Source: Atlantibacter sp. RC6 (GTDB lineage: Bacteria > Pseudomonadota > Gammaproteobacteria > Enterobacterales > Enterobacteriaceae). From it: a DNA stretch of 64,000 nt. The notes under the pieces were generated by a model, which was not told the DNA's origin, made no database searches, and saw only the letters and a program-made list of their open reading frames with translations. The translations under genes were made by a program, and so were the position numbers. The stretch covers positions 124,001-188,000 of the forward strand of contig NZ_JACHZE010000001.1 in assembly GCF_014193285.1 (NCBI RefSeq). The letters are read 5' to 3'. This document shows, one piece after another, positions 61,405 to 64,000 of this stretch (positions are counted from its first letter, which is position 1; each line of letters opens with the position of its first letter).

Positions 61405-61436
61405 AACGGCGTCATCGGCTGATGACGCCGTTATTT
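61405..61436 (+). terminator. Terminator after the second chitinase gene
   Basis: The perfect 12-bp stem AACGGCGTCATC/GATGACGCCGTT has a GGCT loop and ATTT behind. The ribosome-binding site of the next gene begins directly after it. Confidence 0.85.
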
Positions 61437-61453
61437 CAGGCCGGAGGCAGACC

Positions 61454-61888
61454 ATGAAAGCCATTTTCGCGTTACCGCTTTTCGCCGTGAGTATGATGGC
61501 GCAGGCAACCTGCTGGGATGAAGCCGCGCGGTATTTTGATCTCGACCCCAGGCTGCTCACTGCGATTGCCCAGGTTGAATCGGGCATGGATCCTGAGGCG
61601 ATTAACGTCAATACTAACGGCAGCTATGATGTGGGACTGATGCAGATTAACAGTACCCATCTGGCGCGGCTGCGCAAACTCGGGGTGGACGAAATCGTTT
61701 TGATGCGCGACCCGTGCGTGTCTGTGCTGGTGGGCGCATCGATTTTATCTGAGATGGTAAAGCTGTACGGCTATAACTGGGAGGCGATTGGCGCCTATAA
61801 CGCCGGAACCCGTGCCAGCCGCCATGATTTACGCATGCGCTATGCCAAAAAAGTCTGGCAACGTTATCAACGGCTCCGGGGGTTTTAA
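61454..61888 (+). CDS. Small secreted lytic transglycosylase (SLT family)
   Basis: 144 residues from ATG 61454, behind GGAGG. The signal peptide is about 1-18 (MMAQA/T). The SLT domain contains catalytic Glu42 in IAQVESGMDP, the GLMQINSTHL motif, and EAIGAYNAGTRA. It resembles IagB/EtgA/PilT-type specialised transglycosylases that open peptidoglycan for secretion machines. Placed right after the chitinases, it may serve the T2SS or act as a chitin/murein hydrolase. The frame upstream overlapping the chitinase gene is not used. Confidence 0.88.
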   Translation: MKAIFALPLFAVSMMAQATCWDEAARYFDLDPRLLTAIAQVESGMDPEAINVNTNGSYDVGLMQINSTHLARLRKLGVDEIVLMRDPCVSVLVGASILSEMVKLYGYNWEAIGAYNAGTRASRHDLRMRYAKKVWQRYQRLRGF

Positions 61889-61969
61889 ATAAATTAAATA
61901 AGCGATGCGGCAATACTATTTGTGCGCACCGCTTTGCGGGAAGCGTTTATTGCTTTTAGCGAGAAGCGA

Positions 61970-62416
61970 TCAGGCGTGAACATAATCCGGGGCAGGTAAA
62001 TTCACGTCCTGCACCACACCGTGATAATCAACTTTAATATGATCTTTACTAATACTGACTACGCGCGCATCCGGGTAGCCCTGTAATGTTTCGCCAACAT
62101 GATAAATCACCTGCTCCGCCCCTTGCTTAATGATGGTGGCTGAAAGATCGGCGTCATCGCTAAAAATAATCCCGCTAATATCTAACGCCAGTTTTGGCGC
62201 GCTGGCCTGGGCAGCAGGTGCGGCTTCGACGACATTATACAGTGCCAGCGTGACAGGCGCGCTGGACGCAGCCACAGGAGCCGGCTGATGGACAGCTAAC
62301 GCCTCGCGGGTTTGCGACCAGTGTTGTACGCCCAGCGCGGATTGAGCTATTCCAGCCAGGGCAATGACACCCAACAGACCCGGGAATAAATATTTTTTCA
62401 CAGATGTATTTATCAT
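61970..62416 (-). CDS. gspC: Short GspC-like T2SS protein (HR domain only)
   Basis: 148 residues: one N-terminal membrane span (about 9-30), an Ala/Pro-rich linker, then about 70 residues with the GspC homology-region pattern. Markers are LDISGIIFSDDADLSATII, QVIYHVGETLQGYPDARVV and KDHIKVDYHGVVQDV. There is no PDZ or coiled-coil domain; usual GspC proteins have about 270-310 residues. It lies at the far end of the cluster on the opposite strand, while the normal gspC slot before gspD is empty. It probably supplies the GspC contact between GspD N0 and GspL/M. The assignment is from motif pattern and context. Confidence 0.75.
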   Translation of the reverse strand: MINTSVKKYLFPGLLGVIALAGIAQSALGVQHWSQTREALAVHQPAPVAASSAPVTLALYNVVEAAPAAQASAPKLALDISGIIFSDDADLSATIIKQGAEQVIYHVGETLQGYPDARVVSISKDHIKVDYHGVVQDVNLPAPDYVHA

Positions 62417-62743
62417 TTATTTCTCTATTTCACATAAAAAATGACGACCACCAATTAGCTCTATGAATAAATTGAGGCCACTTATTGAGAAATTATTTTA
62501 TCAGCCAGTAATCCGAATCTCCAGGCGCAATTCGCCACGCAATTGAGTGCATTAATTATTTTTGCTTTACGTATAAATGAGTTAGCGGAGTGACCATTTT
62601 TAAGCAGCAGAGAAAAGATGATTAAATAAAAATGAATTAAAAGTAATAAAATAACATTGCCCAGTGATTAATAACAATTTAGTCATTAATAACGGAGCAA
62701 TTTACTTTTCAATAAAAGAGCGCCAACCGGCTTTCACATATCA
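62417..62743. other. AT-rich non-coding region between the gspC-like gene and fumD
   Basis: 327 bp rich in A+T with no credible gene. It holds the promoter of the gspC-like gene and is similar in base composition to the gspA/gspD control region. It marks the right border of the accessory block, since fumD beyond it is core. Confidence 0.6.
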
Positions 62744-62965
62744 TTAGCCGCGCGACGGCGTTAACGCTTCCAGCACTTTCTCCATCGCTTCTTCGGTTAG
62801 CGCGCTGCGTTTGATCTTCTGGTTGGCAAGCGAGGTACGGACCACCCCGGCAATAACAATATGTTTAGGCTCCTGGCCGAGGTCGCGCATTTCCAGCACC
62901 ACTTTACCCACTACCCGGCACATCTCCTGGTACAGTTCTTCATCTTTTCTGGCTTTATTGCTCAT
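62744..62965 (-). CDS. fumD: FumD: small fumarase-like protein
   Basis: The 73-residue protein matches E. coli FumD/YdhZ (69 aa) with the conserved stretch MCRVVGKVVLEMRDLGQEP and KHIVIAGVVRTSLAN. It is reported in E. coli to have fumarase activity. In E. coli fumD lies some kilobases beyond valVW, so the T2SS block occupies the space in between. Confidence 0.9.
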   Translation of the reverse strand: MSNKARKDEELYQEMCRVVGKVVLEMRDLGQEPKHIVIAGVVRTSLANQKIKRSALTEEAMEKVLEALTPSRG

Positions 62966-63004
62966 GCGTATCCACTTTCAATCGTCCAGTTTTAAATCGC
63001 GTCT

Positions 63005-63036
63005 GGAAAAGAACGGCCGCCCGGGGACGGGCAGCC
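63005..63036 (-). terminator. Terminator after osmC
   Basis: On the minus strand GGCTGCCCG/CGGGCGGCC with a short loop is followed by TTCTTTTCC. Confidence 0.75.
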
Positions 63037-63046
63037 TGGTTTTTGT

Positions 63047-63478
63047 TTAGTTTTTCAACGTGTAGTCGAGGGTAATTTCTGCGTTCAGCACTTTAGACAC
63101 CGGGCAGCCTTCTTTGGCTTTCTGAATGATCTCGTCGAATTCATTTTTATCGACGTCCGGTACCGAGACTTCACTGGTCAGCGCCACTTTGGTGATTTCG
63201 AAGCCCGCGCCCGCTTTATCCAGCGAAACGACGGCTTTGGTATCAATAGATTGCGCTTTATACCCCGCCTCGCCCAACATTAGCGAAAGCGCCATTGAGA
63301 AACAAGCCGCATGCGCCGCGCCAATCAGTTCTTCCGGGTTAGTGCCTTTTGCGCCTTCGAAACGGGTGTTAAAGCCGTAAGGCTGTTGGCTCAGCACGCC
63401 GCTCTCGGTGGTGACGGTGCCTTTGCCGCTTTTGATATCGCCTTCCCAGTGTGCCTGACCGCTTTTTTGAATCGTCAT
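63047..63478 (-). CDS. osmC: OsmC: peroxiredoxin for organic hydroperoxides
   Basis: The 143-residue protein matches E. coli OsmC throughout. The redox cysteines are in AAHAACFSMALS (Cys59) and AKEGCPVSKVL (Cys124). It reduces organic and fatty-acid hydroperoxides and is osmotically and stationary-phase induced in E. coli. GGAGAG precedes the start. Confidence 0.96.
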   Translation of the reverse strand: MTIQKSGQAHWEGDIKSGKGTVTTESGVLSQQPYGFNTRFEGAKGTNPEELIGAAHAACFSMALSLMLGEAGYKAQSIDTKAVVSLDKAGAGFEITKVALTSEVSVPDVDKNEFDEIIQKAKEGCPVSKVLNAEITLDYTLKN

Positions 63479-63655
63479 CGTTACTCTCCTGTTTCGGGAA
63501 CAAAGCCTAAGTATAGGAAAGAATAGTCAACCTGCCGGAGATGACGGCCAGATGAGGCGCCGATTAAATACGGAACATTAAATTTTATATCGTCAGTTTT
63601 TCTTCCGCTTTTCACCCGCCAGAATCAACACGTTGCCGAGAAAGGAGGAAAGAAG

Positions 63656-63799
63656 ATGATTGAACACTATCTGCAAAGCCTGAAACAGGTCTGGGCTAAC
63701 GAACCCCGCCCCCGGCGCCCTTCGCCGTTTTATTTGTCTCCCGAGCAGCGGATCCGCATTTTAAGAGAATTGCTGCGCCCGGTCGCTAAGGCTAAATAA
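63656..63799 (+). CDS. Unrecognised 47-residue basic protein
   Basis: Starts MIEHYLQSLKQVWANE, followed by a PRPRRPSPF turn and a second helix-like part (SPEQRIRILRELLRP, end VAKAK). It has an exceptionally good ribosome-binding site, AAAGGAGGAAAG, 4-5 nt before the ATG, and normal codon use. Arg/Lys content is high and there is no signal or membrane span. Divergent from osmC (about 180 bp between starts). The amphipathic helix-turn-helix-like pattern may bind a partner or nucleic acid, but I do not recognise the family. Confidence 0.75.
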   Translation: MIEHYLQSLKQVWANEPRPRRPSPFYLSPEQRIRILRELLRPVAKAK

Positions 63800-64000
63800 T
63801 CCGCAAACCCGGCGCATCTTGCGAGGTGCGTCGATAAATCGCAGACTGACGGATTTATTTCCCGCCTTCCAAACCCGCCAGTGAGCGCGCGATCACATTA
63901 TGATTAACAAAGTTTATTCAAACGCAACGCGCTGATAACAGACGATTGTGAAACTGCCTGAAACTTTTATGAAACAGCGTTTTCATTTTCTTTCCTGCTG

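Noticed and set aside
63945..64000. Possible start of another gene at the right edge
   Set aside because: An in-frame GTG/ATG opens near 63945-63969, but only a few codons are visible and no family can be recognised.

Overview
The window is a chromosomal segment of a gammaproteobacterium of the family Enterobacteriaceae. Its gene order and protein sequences closely follow the E. coli K-12 malXY-add-rsx-nth-tyrS-slyA-nemRA-sodB-purR-cfa-mdtK-valVW region. The composition is GC-rich, and the T2SS/chitinase cluster, a diguanylate cyclase between slyB and slyA and the absence of cnu and blr set it apart from E. coli. An Enterobacter/Kosakonia/Phytobacter-type organism fits; the species cannot be fixed from the sequence alone.

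Layout. (1) 1-600: AT-rich end of an integrated element carrying the N-terminus of a large serine recombinase (minus strand). It cuts malX, of which only the 3' part (595-1065) remains in front of malY. (2) 1.1-5.3 kb: malY, a 24-codon membrane peptide gene, add, ydgJ, ydgK. (3) 5.4-11.7 kb: rsxABCDGE-nth, an overlapping operon for the electron-transport complex that resets SoxR, plus endonuclease III. (4) 12.3-19.4 kb: dtpA, gstA, the tyrS-pdxY pair, a palindromic intergenic repeat, pdxH, mliC, anmK. (5) 19.5-27.4 kb: slyB behind a PhoP-type promoter, a membrane diguanylate cyclase, slyA with its own operator, ydhIJK efflux genes, sodC, ydhF, ydhL. (6) 27.5-32.7 kb: nemRA, gloA, rnt, grxD, mepH, sodB (electrophile, methylglyoxal and oxidative stress, RNA processing, peptidoglycan). 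(7) 32.8-41.5 kb: ydhP, ynhF, purR with two operators, punR/punC, cfa, ribE, mdtK. (8) 41.66-41.83 kb: two identical-type tRNA-Val(GAC) genes.

(9) 41.85-62.4 kb is the accessory block. It holds a type II secretion system (divergent gspAB; gspDEFGHIJKLMO in one overlapping operon) followed by two large GH18 chitinases, a small lytic transglycosylase and, on the opposite strand at the far end, a short GspC-like protein. The likely job is secretion of chitinases across the outer membrane: GspA/B and the transglycosylase would help open or bind peptidoglycan, GspD is the secretin, GspE/F/L/M the inner-membrane motor platform, GspG-K the pseudopilus and GspO the prepilin peptidase. Unusual points are a GspA whose nucleotide-binding motifs are degenerate, a relocated GspC that lacks a PDZ domain, no visible gspN or gspS, and a third gene after gspB that resembles only the N-terminal domain of a type I secretion ABC transporter. 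(10) 62.7-64 kb: fumD, osmC and an unrecognised 47-codon gene.

Almost all gene calls rest on recognising conserved E. coli-like proteins and motifs by eye; no database search was run.
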